Shown: positions 50,176 through 58,191, numbered from the stretch's first letter. The stretch: 64,000 nucleotides of DNA from Thermoplasmata archaeon UBA61 (GCA_002503985.1 DASW01000008.1:248001-312000), one strand, 5' to 3'. Notes: generated from the sequence alone by a model not told the origin. Made by a program: numbers and translations.

Positions 50176-50477
50176 TGCTTTCGACGGGCTCTTGGTGCCC
50201 AGCCATGAAGGTCCATTCGGACCCGGACCCCTCGGAAGGTCACGCCTTCCATGCGCAGCCGTAGCCGCTGTTCCTGGCCGTCCTCGCCCGTCAGCGCGAT
50301 CCTCCCTCCTGCGGCCACCACACGATGCCAGGGTAATCCAGATCCTCCGTAGAGCGCTCTGACGGTAAGACGCGCAGCACCCGGGAATCCCGCCACTGCG
50401 GCCACCTGGCCGTACGTGGCTACCTTCCCTCGCGGGACACTTGCAATCACGCGTCGTAGCCGGGCCAGAGTGGACAT
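50166..50477 (-). CDS. Alkyltransferase-like (ATL) DNA-binding protein
   Basis: 103 residues of the Ada/MGMT DNA-binding domain: VPRGKVATYGQVAAVAGFPGAARLTVRAL and GLPWHRVVAAGGRIAL. The alkyl acceptor motif PCHR reads PWHR: the Cys is Trp, the mark of ATL proteins, which flag O6-alkylguanine for nucleotide excision repair rather than repairing it directly. Extended tail to the C-terminus is basic. It faces away from the membrane gene at 50623. Confidence 0.87.
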   Translation of the reverse strand: MSTLARLRRVIASVPRGKVATYGQVAAVAGFPGAARLTVRALYGGSGLPWHRVVAAGGRIALTGEDGQEQRLRLRMEGVTFRGVRVRMDLHGWAPRARRKHQD

Positions 50478-50506
50478 GGCTTCAGCCCTCGAACGTCACC
50501 CATTCT

Positions 50507-50528
50507 GGTTGTAATGGCTGTTACACCC
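50507..50528. repeat. 22-bp dyad element, copy 4
   Basis: GGTTGTAA-TGGCTG-TTACACCC, in a divergent gap (both neighbours start here), so it cannot be a terminator. Confidence 0.6.
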
Positions 50529-50590
50529 ACTCGCTCCCGTTAGTGACGGGTTCCCCACCGAGGAACCGGCATACTTCGTGATTCCAGACC

Positions 50591-50598
50591 TTTAAGCC
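50591..50598 (+). promoter_or_regulatory. TATA box of membrane gene at 50623
   Basis: TTTAAGCC, about 30 nt before the ATG; leaderless or nearly so. Confidence 0.45.
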
Positions 50599-50622
50599 CA
50601 TAGAGCCTCATCTGACATCAGA

Positions 50623-51129
50623 ATGGGTGTTGTTCGCCCGGCTCGGAACTACTTCGTACTCCGAGAGCCTCGCACCGCAACCAAGGCTCTTCGGGTGAGT
50701 CTGATTTGGGTCGTCATCGGCGTCTTCATGGCGACGGCCGACGCGCTTTCCCCGCAGACCTTCGTACAGGTTTCCGCGTGGCTGTCGCTCTTCTTCCTTG
50801 GGGTCCTGCTCACATTCTGGGCCCTGTTCAGCTTCTCCCGAGCAGCGGCCGCGACGGGGGCCCTTATCGGTACCTTCCTCGGACCGTACAGCTTGACGTG
50901 GCAGCTCTGGGTCACCTACGTCCGGCACTGGAACGCCTTCTTCCCCGTCCGACTGTATCCGTTCACGATTGTCCTAGACGCTGAGGAGTGGTATGCGATG
51001 ATGGCATTCGGTTTCATTCTGTTCGGCGTGTCGATCGCAGCTCTTGTTCACCTCTCCCGGCCTCGGCCGACGTTCATTCGCGTTCATCATGATTCAGGGG
51101 AAGCCTATCGGGTGGGAGACCCACCGTAA
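50623..51129 (+). CDS. Hypothetical four-helix membrane protein
   Basis: 168 residues. Helices: VSLIWVVIGVFMATADAL, VSAWLSLFFLGVLLTFWALF, AAATGALIGTFLGPYSLTW and MMAFGFILFGVSIAALVHL. The outer loop between helices 3 and 4 has WVTYVRHWNAFFPVRLYPF. The C-terminus is soluble and charged. No family recognised. Confidence 0.6.
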   Translation: MGVVRPARNYFVLREPRTATKALRVSLIWVVIGVFMATADALSPQTFVQVSAWLSLFFLGVLLTFWALFSFSRAAAATGALIGTFLGPYSLTWQLWVTYVRHWNAFFPVRLYPFTIVLDAEEWYAMMAFGFILFGVSIAALVHLSRPRPTFIRVHHDSGEAYRVGDPP

Positions 51130-51162
51130 CCTCAGCGGTCCGGCGACCAGGGTCAGAGGTCT

Positions 51163-51184
51163 TGATACAATCCTAATTGCAACA
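51163..51184. repeat. 22-bp dyad element, diverged copy 5
   Basis: TGATACAA-TCCTAA-TTGCAACA, 8 bp before copy 6; arms complementary at 6 of 8 positions. Confidence 0.35.
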
Positions 51185-51192
51185 CTTCGAGT

Positions 51193-51214
51193 GGGTGCGA
51201 CCAGCTTTGCGTGT
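51193..51214. repeat. 22-bp dyad element, copy 6
   Basis: GGGTGCGA-CCAGCT-TTGCGTGT, in the gap after the membrane gene. Confidence 0.5.
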
Positions 51215-51377
51215 CTAGATTCGCACGCGTTTCACCGAGGAGGAATGTCTCCCCGCGCGTTTCAAGCCCATTTCTCCAGAGGCGGTCCGTCAGGGGGCAC
51301 CGTTCAGTCGTCTCTTGCAGACCGTCGTCGTCGACACCCCTCAAGTAACCCGATGCCCTGGGGATGTCGCAAGCGCG

Positions 51378-51629
51378 ATGATCATTGCTTGGATATTCGG
51401 TCCGTGGTCGGATCGCGAGATCGCCGCGCTACTTTGGGCGACCGGAGCATTCTTCGTCTTCCTCGGGGTAGTTTGGGTTGTGGTCGCTCTGTCCAATGAT
51501 TCCCTCCGGTCCACGACCCTCTGGGCGGTCGGCCTGCTTGTGGTGGGTGCTGCGATGTTCGCGGGCGGAGTGGTGTGGCACCGTAGATTGCCCACAGGAC
51601 GTCCCCTTCGTGCTTCCGAGTTCCGTTGA
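51378..51629 (+). CDS. Small two-helix membrane protein (83 aa)
   Basis: From ATG 51378: a short amphipathic start (MIIAWIFGPWSDREI), then helices ALLWATGAFFVFLGVVWVVVAL and TTLWAVGLLVVGAAMFAGGVVW and a basic tail. No family recognised. The longer in-frame start at 51315 would add a non-membrane extension without support. Confidence 0.5.
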   Translation: MIIAWIFGPWSDREIAALLWATGAFFVFLGVVWVVVALSNDSLRSTTLWAVGLLVVGAAMFAGGVVWHRRLPTGRPLRASEFR

Positions 51630-51674
51630 CTTCTCACGAGATCTTCCTTCCCCCGGGCAAGCGTGGGACCCCTT

Positions 51675-51696
51675 GGGTGCAATCAGCCTTGCACAC
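51675..51696. repeat. 22-bp dyad element, copy 7
   Basis: GGGTGCAA-TCAGCC-TTGCACAC, in a convergent gap between two stop codons. Confidence 0.6.
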
Positions 51697-51720
51697 ACCA
51701 AATCACCGAACAATCCGGTT

Positions 51721-52608
51721 TCAACGCGAAGCGGGCCGTGCTTCGGTTCGCTCGTAAAGATGAATGCGATCTCCCCAGAAGGGGTAGGGGCTCAATCCAA
51801 GGTTTGCATACACCCGACGGAGATCTTCCGTCGACGGCAGATATGCCTGCCATTCCTCCTGCCCGAGGGTCTTCGCAAGAGACGCGATAGCGGGAATGAG
51901 AGAACCCGGATTCCCCTGGAGGGGATTGACCCACATGGTCCGAGGCTCGCGCAGCCAATCCACCTGAACCGCCGCGGCCAATTCGTGACCTAGGAACAGT
52001 TTTCCTTCTTTGATCCAACGGTCCAGAATGTGAGGGTCCCATCGACCGAATCGGCCGCCATCCGTCCCGGGCAGAAGATCGACACGCTCTGTACGAGAGG
52101 GAAGCCATCCGATAGGGCCGTGAAGCCCTTCTCCGGCCAGAGCGGGGCGGAGAGATTCCGCGCCGATAGACCCTGCTTTCGCGCAGCGTAGGGTCATCTC
52201 GAACATCGGGCGAAATCCGAGCCGAGCGAACAATCGCCGGGATGCTAGGTTCTCATCTTCGATGACCGCTCGAAGCTCGGTGAGTCCGATGGAACGAGCG
52301 TCCGATAGAAGGCCGGTCAGGAACTTGCCCCCAAAACCCTGCCCTCGCTTCGAGTTCTGGACACGAAGACCGCTCACCCAACCTTCGCCGCGACCAAGAT
52401 CGTGCAGCCGACCAAAGGCGACCCAACTTCCTCCCTCTACCCCTGTCCAGAGTCGCCCTTCTTGAATCCAATCGTCGATGTCCTCAATGAGATAGTCGCG
52501 AGGATCGGATTCTGAAAGGAACTCTCGAAGGCGCCCGACCTCGTGTTCCGGATCTATGCGGTGTAAGTCCATACCTCTGAACCTTGCTTGGACTTCCGCC
52601 AGGGACAT
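51721..52608 (-). CDS. GNAT-family acetyltransferase, two-domain
   Basis: 295 residues. The N-terminal GNAT has SGLRVQNSKRGQGFGGKFLTGLL, the acetyl-CoA binding R/Q-x-x-G-x-G segment, and AVIEDENLASRRLFARLGFRP. The C-terminal 130 residues (FGRWDPHILDRWIKEGKLF, ending ANLGLSPYPFW) look like a second, degenerate GNAT half. TATA-like cataaagga on the minus strand near 52640 supports ATG 52608. Substrate unknown. Confidence 0.85.
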   Translation of the reverse strand: MSLAEVQARFRGMDLHRIDPEHEVGRLREFLSESDPRDYLIEDIDDWIQEGRLWTGVEGGSWVAFGRLHDLGRGEGWVSGLRVQNSKRGQGFGGKFLTGLLSDARSIGLTELRAVIEDENLASRRLFARLGFRPMFEMTLRCAKAGSIGAESLRPALAGEGLHGPIGWLPSRTERVDLLPGTDGGRFGRWDPHILDRWIKEGKLFLGHELAAAVQVDWLREPRTMWVNPLQGNPGSLIPAIASLAKTLGQEEWQAYLPSTEDLRRVYANLGLSPYPFWGDRIHLYERTEARPASR

Positions 52609-52762
52609 CGGAGGCCCAGGTTGGCATTTGCGCTTTCCCTCCTTTATGCGGAACTCGCCACAGCCGCGGGTCCACGGACTAGGCCACCTACAGCCTTGCC
52701 CCTCGTCGCACCTCAGTAATCCCGAGGGTGAGCCTGGTCCAAGGGATAGACGTGGAGAGCCC

Positions 52763-53230
52763 TCAGTTGAGCTTCTCACCGCGGCGTAGCCTTTCGATCG
52801 CGCCGACCACTCGGCGGTCGCGGGTTGCGTCTTGCTTCGCTCCGTCTATCCAGCGAATGTATGCCAGTCGCTGCGAGGGGGTGAAGCTGTTGAAGGCTGA
52901 CCTGGCCCGGGGGTCGCGCGCGAGCGCACGTTGGAGGGCGGGAGGTACTTGGATCTCGACGGGGCTGGAGTCCAGCTCGAGCTCCAGTCGGACGACATCT
53001 CCCTTCGACTTGTGAATACGGTCGCGCAGGTCGCTGTTGACCACCACGAAGACCTCACCGCCTCCCCGAGGAATCAGTGAGCTTCGAAATGGGGCTCCTT
53101 CGATGGTGCCTTTGACGCGCATCCGCGCTCTAAACCCTGCTTTGGCCGCTTCGCGCTTTGGCACGAGAACGAATGTCCAGGCACCAGCCACATCGGGCCG
53201 AATCAGCTTGGAGGAGAACGCAACCCGCAT
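52763..53230 (-). CDS. YdeI/OmpD-associated (DUF1905) family protein
   Basis: 155 residues. The N-terminal DUF1905 barrel: GAWTFVLVPKREAAK, GTIEGAPFRSSLIPRGGGEVFVVV, KGDVVRLELELD. The C-terminal helical part PPALQRALARDPRARSAFNSFTPSQRLAYIRWIDGAK matches the YdeI/OmpD-associated family. This pair is common in soil bacteria. Function unknown; some members relate to stress or peptide resistance. Upstream of it lies a dyad element. Confidence 0.87.
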   Translation of the reverse strand: MRVAFSSKLIRPDVAGAWTFVLVPKREAAKAGFRARMRVKGTIEGAPFRSSLIPRGGGEVFVVVNSDLRDRIHKSKGDVVRLELELDSSPVEIQVPPALQRALARDPRARSAFNSFTPSQRLAYIRWIDGAKQDATRDRRVVGAIERLRRGEKLN

Positions 53231-53322
53231 CCGGCTCTCCCACTATCAGAGTCGCATAAGAAACATTTCGCCGCTGTCAGAGGAAGTGAACCTCGTGACG
53301 AGGCGTATCCAGCTTTGAGGCG

Positions 53323-53344
53323 AGTTGCAACCTTCCTTGCAACC
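53323..53344. repeat. 22-bp dyad element, copy 8
   Basis: AGTTGCAA-CCTTCC-TTGCAACC, in a divergent gap upstream of the RelBE promoter. Confidence 0.55.
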
Positions 53345-53380
53345 ACCAGGTCGCTGCCACCATAGTTGGCTATAGAACGC

Positions 53381-53388
53381 TATAAATA
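53381..53388 (+). promoter_or_regulatory. TATA box of relBE-like operon
   Basis: TATAAATA, 27 nt (from its middle) before GTG 53411; fixes that start as leaderless. Confidence 0.65.
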
Positions 53389-53410
53389 CACGCTCACGTA
53401 TCGCGAACCT

Positions 53411-53632
53411 GTGGCGACCACGACCATTCAGCTCTCAACAGACCTGAAGCGCTCCCTCGAGGGAATGAAGCTTCACCCACGAGAGACCTTCAACGACGTT
53501 CTCGAACGAATCTTGGAAGACCTTCGGGAGTTAGACACAACGACCAGTGCCGAGATCGAGGAGGCTCGTCGGGAGATCCGCGCCGGTAAGTATCTCACCT
53601 CCGACCAGGTTCGAAAGGCCATGGGCTTTTGA
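53411..53632 (+). CDS. RelB/DUF7557-type antitoxin
   Basis: 73 residues from GTG 53411. TTTIQLSTDLKRSLEGMKLHPRETFNDVLERILEDL is a ribbon-helix-helix module; the second half (AEIEEARREIRAGKYLTSDQVRKAMGF) is a toxin-binding helix. The upstream in-frame ATG at 53366 is before the TATA box and is rejected. Its stop overlaps the toxin start as TGATG. Leaderless transcript. Confidence 0.82.
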   Translation: MATTTIQLSTDLKRSLEGMKLHPRETFNDVLERILEDLRELDTTTSAEIEEARREIRAGKYLTSDQVRKAMGF

Positions 53633-53883
53633 TGCCCTTTCAGATCATCTGGTCCGAGTCTGCAGCCCGACAGCTGGCCAAGCTTGACCGAGGCGTTGCG
53701 AAACGGATCTTCGACAAGGTCGAGGGACTACGGGACGAGCCCTTTCGGCAGGTCCGGCGACTGACGGGACTACCCTACTTCCGTCTCCGCGTCGGAGACT
53801 TCCGAGTCTTTGTCGAAGTCAATCAGTCCGATTTGCTCGTGCTTGTCTTGAAAGTCGGACACCGCGAGTCAATCTACGAGTAA
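53632..53883 (+). CDS. RelE/ParE-family toxin
   Basis: 83 residues starting MPFQIIWSESAARQLAKLDR. The typical RelE strand-helix order ends with YFRLRVGDFRVFVEV and VLKVGHRESIYE, including Arg and Tyr residues common at the RNA-cleaving surface. Coupled to the antitoxin by TGATG. Ribosome-dependent mRNA cleavage is expected for RelE, gyrase inhibition for ParE; the sequence alone does not decide. Confidence 0.88.
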   Translation: MPFQIIWSESAARQLAKLDRGVAKRIFDKVEGLRDEPFRQVRRLTGLPYFRLRVGDFRVFVEVNQSDLLVLVLKVGHRESIYE

Positions 53884-53990
53884 CGGCGAGACGACTCATG
53901 CAATCGGCATGTTGCGGAGCAAGCACACATCGTCGGCTGTCAGCTCCCGGGCGACTTGTGGGCGCTCAGCCAGCGTGTCACTCGCGCGAG

Positions 53991-54012
53991 CGGCGTAACT
54001 GCTGTTGCACCC
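53991..54012. repeat. 22-bp dyad element, copy 9
   Basis: CGGCGTAA-CTGCTG-TTGCACCC, between RelE and Fic; 30 bp before the Fic inverted repeat begins. Confidence 0.55.
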
Positions 54013-54041
54013 ACGGAATGGGAAAGAGGACGATCGGCCAA

Positions 54042-54091
54042 TGCCTCTACATCTGTAGAAATCTTTAATTGTATGACAATATGTAGAGGCA
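54042..54091 (+). promoter_or_regulatory. Fic promoter framed by 11-bp inverted repeat
   Basis: TGCCTCTACAT (54042-54052) and ATGTAGAGGCA (54081-54091) are perfect inverted arms 28 bp apart. Between them lies a TATA-like ctttaattg centred about 28 nt before the ATG at 54095. The left arm also holds a small dyad CTACA-TC-TGTAG. A repressor binding both arms would close this leaderless promoter. Confidence 0.6.
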
Positions 54092-54094
54092 CTA

Positions 54095-54997
54095 ATGGCG
54101 ATCGTGCGAACAGTCAATCGAGGTGAAAACCGGTACTACTACCTGGTGCAAACGTATCGATGGGATGGGGCTGTTCAGAGGAAGGAGAGGTACCTTGGTA
54201 GGGTTCTCCCGGGTGACCTAGAGCGCCAACGGGCCTCGCTAGAGCGCGAGGTCTGGCAGGCCACATGGTTCGGGGCGTTTCAGTCGATCCACGATGCCTA
54301 CCAGTCGCATCTCCGGACCCTCCCCGGTGAAGCCATAGACAAGGAGCGCGAACAATTCGTCATTGAATTCACCTACGATACGAACCGAATCGAAGGCTCG
54401 ACGCTCACGTTCCAGGAAACGGCGGACTTACTCGAGCACGGGATTAGTCCGCGTTCGAAACCGATGCGAGACATCCGCGAAACCGAGCTCCACGCCTCGC
54501 TGATGAAGAGACTCTTGGCCCATCCGGAACCGTTCGACTTGCCTCACTTGCTTTCGTGGCACAAGGCGATTTTCCGAGAGACGAAACCCCAATACGCGGG
54601 ACGGATTCGGGACTTCGAAGTTCGGATTGGGCAAAGCAAGCACGTTCCACCGCCGCCGTTCGAAGTTCGACCCATGCTGATCGAACTGCTCCGTTGGGTC
54701 CAACGACGGTCCGAGGACCTTCACCCGGTCGAACGGGCAGCCGAGTTCCACTTCCGATTCGAGAACATCCATCCATTCGGAGACGGGAACGGTCGAATCG
54801 GCCGCCTTGCCATGAACATGTTGCTCTATGGGAGCGGGTATCCAATGTCGAACATCCAGTACGGGAAGCGGTCAGGTTACTATCACGCACTGGAGCGATC
54901 TAGCGTCACTTCGAGCCCACTCCCGTTCATGCTTTGGTTCTTCCGCCGCTATCAGCGAGACGGAAAACTATGGCTCCGTTTGGGACCAACGACGTGA
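54095..54997 (+). CDS. Fic-domain protein (AMP/nucleotidyl transferase)
   Basis: 300 residues. The Fic motif HPFGDGNGRIGRL is at residues 226-238 with the catalytic His226. An N-terminal inhibitory motif T-N-R-I-E-G (residues 96-101, Glu100) matches the S/T-x-x-x-E-G/N helix of class II Fic proteins that self-inhibit. The first 60 residues are a small beta-rich extension (NRYYYLVQTYRW, RKERYLG), reported in archaeal Fic homologues with an added DNA- or partner-binding module. There is no separate antitoxin gene. It probably modifies a target hydroxyl with AMP. Confidence 0.92.
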   Translation: MAIVRTVNRGENRYYYLVQTYRWDGAVQRKERYLGRVLPGDLERQRASLEREVWQATWFGAFQSIHDAYQSHLRTLPGEAIDKEREQFVIEFTYDTNRIEGSTLTFQETADLLEHGISPRSKPMRDIRETELHASLMKRLLAHPEPFDLPHLLSWHKAIFRETKPQYAGRIRDFEVRIGQSKHVPPPPFEVRPMLIELLRWVQRRSEDLHPVERAAEFHFRFENIHPFGDGNGRIGRLAMNMLLYGSGYPMSNIQYGKRSGYYHALERSSVTSSPLPFMLWFFRRYQRDGKLWLRLGPTT

Positions 54998-55015
54998 GCT
55001 CGAATGTCCCCGGGT

Positions 55016-55037
55016 GGGTGTGTCAATTGTTGCACCC
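55016..55037. repeat. 22-bp dyad element, copy 10
   Basis: GGGTGTGT-CAATTG-TTGCACCC, in the convergent gap after Fic. Confidence 0.6.
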
Positions 55038-55212
55038 AGTCAGTCGATCATGTCGACTCGGTGCGAGGGCTGTTGTCCCCACATCCGAAGGAGGACCGGG
55101 TCTGCCCGCTCAGTCCGCGACGGGAGGCGGTTCTGGTCGCGGTCTGGGCATCCACCATAGGCTACGGCATGCAGGCCCACCGAGCCGCGGGGGCCCGGTG
55201 AACCCGACAGAA

Positions 55213-55659
55213 TCAGACGTACTGCTTGTCTGTGAAGCAATAGTACCGCCCGTACTGAGCCACGTAGGTGGTCGGGTTTCCGCACTTGGGGCAGTTCGGA
55301 CCGGCCGGCGGGGGAGGCGGAGCGGCCGCCATGCCCGCGGGAGCGGAAGCCGGCGCTACGGGTGGGACGTACGTGAGTACGGGGCGCGGCCGAGCCTTGA
55401 ACTTGGGCCAGACCGAGTGAAAGCCCCACCCAGCCATCGCGATGAGGATTCCCAATCCGGTGAGGAAGAAGAATGCCTCCAGGTCATTCACGTAGTTCTG
55501 GGCATTCCCCTGGTTCGTCGCAGACGTCCCGATGCTGCCCGCGGCGAGCGCCCCGAAGATGAATCCGAGGAAGATGATTATCGCCCCGACACCGACGATG
55601 ATTTGACCAAGCGTGATCCAACCGGGCAATGTCGCCGGACTGGCGGTAGGTTCTGCCAT
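55213..55659 (-). CDS. Two-helix membrane protein with C-terminal zinc ribbon
   Basis: 148 residues from ATG 55659 (a TATA-like cctatagg at about 55681-55688 supports this over 55680). Two helices (TLGQIIVGVGAIIIFLGFIFG and FFFLTGLGILIAMAGWGF), a Pro/Ala linker, then a ribbon CPKCGNPTTYVAQYGRYYC. This helix-pair plus ribbon layout is frequent in Thermoplasmatota proteins of unknown role. Confidence 0.72.
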   Translation of the reverse strand: MAEPTASPATLPGWITLGQIIVGVGAIIIFLGFIFGALAAGSIGTSATNQGNAQNYVNDLEAFFFLTGLGILIAMAGWGFHSVWPKFKARPRPVLTYVPPVAPASAPAGMAAAPPPPPAGPNCPKCGNPTTYVAQYGRYYCFTDKQYV

Positions 55660-55760
55660 GGGAACGGCGATAACCTCCACCTATAGGAATCTACGCGTCA
55701 GAGACCGTCGACGCAAGGGACGCGATTCTGCTTAGAATTGTCCGCCAAGCTCCGTTGCCC

Positions 55761-55782
55761 GGGCGCAATCGGCCTTGAACGT
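55761..55782. repeat. 22-bp dyad element, copy 11
   Basis: GGGCGCAA-TCGGCC-TTGAACGT followed by AG, in a divergent gap; the right side matches copy 16 (CGTAG). Confidence 0.5.
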
Positions 55783-55847
55783 AGTGCGACTAGACCTGGC
55801 TGTTTCGATGGCAATGAATTTAGCCCAGGGAGTCGCAAGTAGCTGGC

Positions 55848-56612
55848 ATGTCCGGTCAGTTCTGCATGAAATGCGGCAGCGCTCTCCCTACCGACGCCGC
55901 CTTCTGTTCGAGTTGTGGCACCCCCACCCCCATTGCGTCCGTACCTCAGACTGCAGCACCCACCGCCCCGTCCGGGGCGACCCTTAGTGCCTCGAACGCG
56001 ACACCCCCGCCCGCGGTCGGGATTGTTTCCACTCTCGGTCTCCAAGGGCGGAGGAACTTCCTCGTGCAACATGAGGCACTGTCGTTGGGGCACAGCTACC
56101 GCGTGATGGACTCCGAGAAGAGACATCTGTTTACGGTCCAAGGAAGTGCGGGACAGAATCTCTCGGGGAATGCCCTTGGCCGGCTGGTGGGCGGCTCAGA
56201 TTCTTATCTCGGCCGCATGGCGGCTCGAAGCACCAATATGACCTATGCCCTCATGGACGCGAACGGCAACGGCCTCGGCAGGATTCTGAAAGAGGGAGGT
56301 GCGAACCAATCCACCTTCACACTGGAGGATTCGTCTGGTCAGCGGTTGTTCGTGATCATGCTCCAACGCGGAGCAATGGGCGGGATCACCGCGACCGCCG
56401 TTGGCCCTGACGGTAAGCCCATGCTTCAGACCAGCGGGAACCTAGCCCGCCACAACTTCATGATCAAAGACTCCGCTGGAAGCGAGCTCGCAAAGGTGCA
56501 CGAGGCTTGGGTTGCGGTCCGGGACACCTACAATGTCGACATGATTGGGAGCGTTGACCCGGTTTACCCGCTCGTCTTCACAATCCTCATTGATTTCGAG
56601 AAGGTCAAGTAG
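55848..56612 (+). CDS. Zinc ribbon + LURP-one/scramblase-like protein
   Basis: 254 residues. A ribbon CMKCG...CSSCG at residues 6-26, an Ala/Pro/Thr linker to about 58, then a tubby/LURP-one-like barrel: RRNFLVQHEALSLGHSYRVMDSEKRHLFTVQG and later NFMIKDSAGSELAKVHEAW and YNVDMIGSVDP. LURP-one-related proteins (COG4894) resemble phospholipid scramblases and are found widely in bacteria, fewer in archaea. The role could be membrane-lipid binding. Divergent from the ribbon membrane gene. Confidence 0.8.
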   Translation: MSGQFCMKCGSALPTDAAFCSSCGTPTPIASVPQTAAPTAPSGATLSASNATPPPAVGIVSTLGLQGRRNFLVQHEALSLGHSYRVMDSEKRHLFTVQGSAGQNLSGNALGRLVGGSDSYLGRMAARSTNMTYALMDANGNGLGRILKEGGANQSTFTLEDSSGQRLFVIMLQRGAMGGITATAVGPDGKPMLQTSGNLARHNFMIKDSAGSELAKVHEAWVAVRDTYNVDMIGSVDPVYPLVFTILIDFEKVK

Positions 56613-56691
56613 GGCCCGTTCGACCGAGCTTGCCGTTTCTCAGAATACAGTTCGTTGAACGCTTGGGCTGTACGGTCAACGCGAGAAACTC

Positions 56692-56713
56692 GGTGCAATT
56701 GCCTGTCGCACCC
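56692..56713. repeat. 22-bp dyad element, copy 12
   Basis: GGTGCAA-TTGCCTG-TCGCACC plus C, loop 7, in a convergent gap. Confidence 0.6.
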
Positions 56714-56725
56714 ACCTGAGCCGAG

Positions 56726-57136
56726 CTATGGAGAGGTGGCGGTGGGTCCCTTCTCTACATGACGTAGCACGAACTCATTGCCATCCGGATCGGCAAAGAC
56801 GCCCAAAGTGATAGTTCCCATCGGGTTCACGAAAGTTCTTGGCTCGTTGACGATCGATCCGCCCCGCTTCAGAATCTCGCCACAAGCAGCTTTTGGGTCA
56901 TGATGCGAGAAGACGATTCCCGAGACGGTCCCGGGTTCGCGGCCCCCTTCGTCATCTCCCATGATGTGCATCGCTAGAACCGTCGAGGTTCCAGGAATCG
57001 CGTAGGCTGCCCGAGGCACGGTCGGCATGTAAGAAACTTCCTTAAGGCCCAGCACCTCGGAGTAAAACCTGCGTGCACGCTGAATATCTCGAATGTGAAC
57101 TGTCACCGCTTCCATTCCCTCGATTACGTCGGGCAT
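56726..57136 (-). CDS. VOC family protein
   Basis: 136 residues with two VOC modules: MEAVTVHIRDIQRARRFYSEVLGL and GIVFSHHDPKAACGEILKRGG, ending FADPDGNEFVLRHVE, where the His/Glu metal positions can be seen. A TATA-like gctataacc about 57172-57180 (minus strand) supports the ATG at 57136. Bacterial-type single-gene unit; substrate unknown. Confidence 0.88.
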   Translation of the reverse strand: MPDVIEGMEAVTVHIRDIQRARRFYSEVLGLKEVSYMPTVPRAAYAIPGTSTVLAMHIMGDDEGGREPGTVSGIVFSHHDPKAACGEILKRGGSIVNEPRTFVNPMGTITLGVFADPDGNEFVLRHVEKGPTATSP

Positions 57137-57270
57137 GATTCGCTCCGGCCTAACCGTAACAATAGTCGGTTATAGCGCTCGACGACGCGTGATTGTGCTT
57201 CGCCGCCCCAGTTTTGACGGTCTGCACACGTAGCTACCGGCATGCCTTCCGAAATGCACCCTTTCGATGT

Positions 57271-57292
57271 TGGTGCAATGCCTGTTGCAACC
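57271..57292. repeat. 22-bp dyad element, copy 13
   Basis: TGGTGCAA-TGCCTG-TTGCAACC; further half-sites (TGCACCC, GGTGCGGGCGCAACC) lie within 30 bp on both sides. Confidence 0.6.
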
Positions 57293-57416
57293 CGGTGCGG
57301 GCGCAACCTGAACTGAGCGCTTCGGGCCGGGCGACCCGCAGGGAAGAGGTAGTGCTTCGGCTCCCGGGGTGGACACCCCCGCTGCGCTCCGATGTTCCGA
57401 CAATTTCGGCGTCGCG

Positions 57417-58010
57417 CTAGGCGCGGAACCCCCGAACGGTTTCGTAGTGCAGGAGCACCTCTCCGTCTTCCATGGTCTTTGACGAGAGAAGCTTGAGGGT
57501 CGCCTGCGCCTTCATCGGACCCCAGTACTGTGGACCCTTCCCATAGATCACGGGCTGTACGACGAGCCAGCAGTCGTCCGCGAGCCCCCGCCGGAGGAAC
57601 TCGAGGATAAGACGCGGGCCTCCCTCCGCGATGATATTCCCACCCTTCTCTCGCTTCAGCTTCGCAACAATCTTGGAAAGGTCGCCCTTCATGATCCGGG
57701 AGTTCTCCCATCCCGGCGACTTCAAGCGGTGCGACAGACAGACCTTGTCGACGTGGTCGAGCCACCGAGAGTAATCGATCAAGTACTTCGGGTCAGTCGG
57801 TTTTCGCGCCTTCTCGGTCCAGACGCGTCGGTGACCTAGGAACGACCTCCGGCCCATGATGACGGTAGTGACATCGTTGAACCGATTCAACCACATCTCG
57901 CGCCACATTTCGTTGGCCTCCCCCGTCTCCCTGTCGTAGCCCGGGTACTTCGGGAACGCGCCGCGGCCGTCCAGCGTCATGTACAGACTAGCGGTGATCT
58001 TTCTCATCAT
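57417..58010 (-). CDS. RibD C-terminal/DHFR-like reductase
   Basis: 197 residues of the dihydrofolate-reductase-like fold as in the RibD C-terminal family: KITASLYMTLDGRG, TTVIMGRRSFLGH, GGNIIAEGGPRLILEFL and VVQPVIYGKGPQYW. An NADPH-dependent reductase is likely, substrate unknown (folate, pyrimidine or antibiotic). ATG 58007 also possible. A TATA-like CCTATATG region near 58045-58055 precedes it. Confidence 0.88.
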   Translation of the reverse strand: MMRKITASLYMTLDGRGAFPKYPGYDRETGEANEMWREMWLNRFNDVTTVIMGRRSFLGHRRVWTEKARKPTDPKYLIDYSRWLDHVDKVCLSHRLKSPGWENSRIMKGDLSKIVAKLKREKGGNIIAEGGPRLILEFLRRGLADDCWLVVQPVIYGKGPQYWGPMKAQATLKLLSSKTMEDGEVLLHYETVRGFRA

Positions 58011-58153
58011 GGCCCCCCTGCGGTGGCTCCGAAAAGACTGGTTCTACATATAGGTGGGAAATTGCCCTACGAGAGTTCCTGCGATAGGACGCGGTCTCCG
58101 GATGCGACCCGGTCACGTCGGGCCACGCCAGATCGCCACGAAATTCGTAACCT

Positions 58154-58175
58154 GGGTGCAACAACTGTTGCACCT
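58154..58175. repeat. 22-bp dyad element, copy 14 (best match)
   Basis: GGGTGCAA-CAACTG-TTGCACCT; perfect pairing over nine bases (GGTGCAACA with TGTTGCACC). Confidence 0.65.
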
Positions 58176-58191
58176 TCAATGGGTCCGACCT

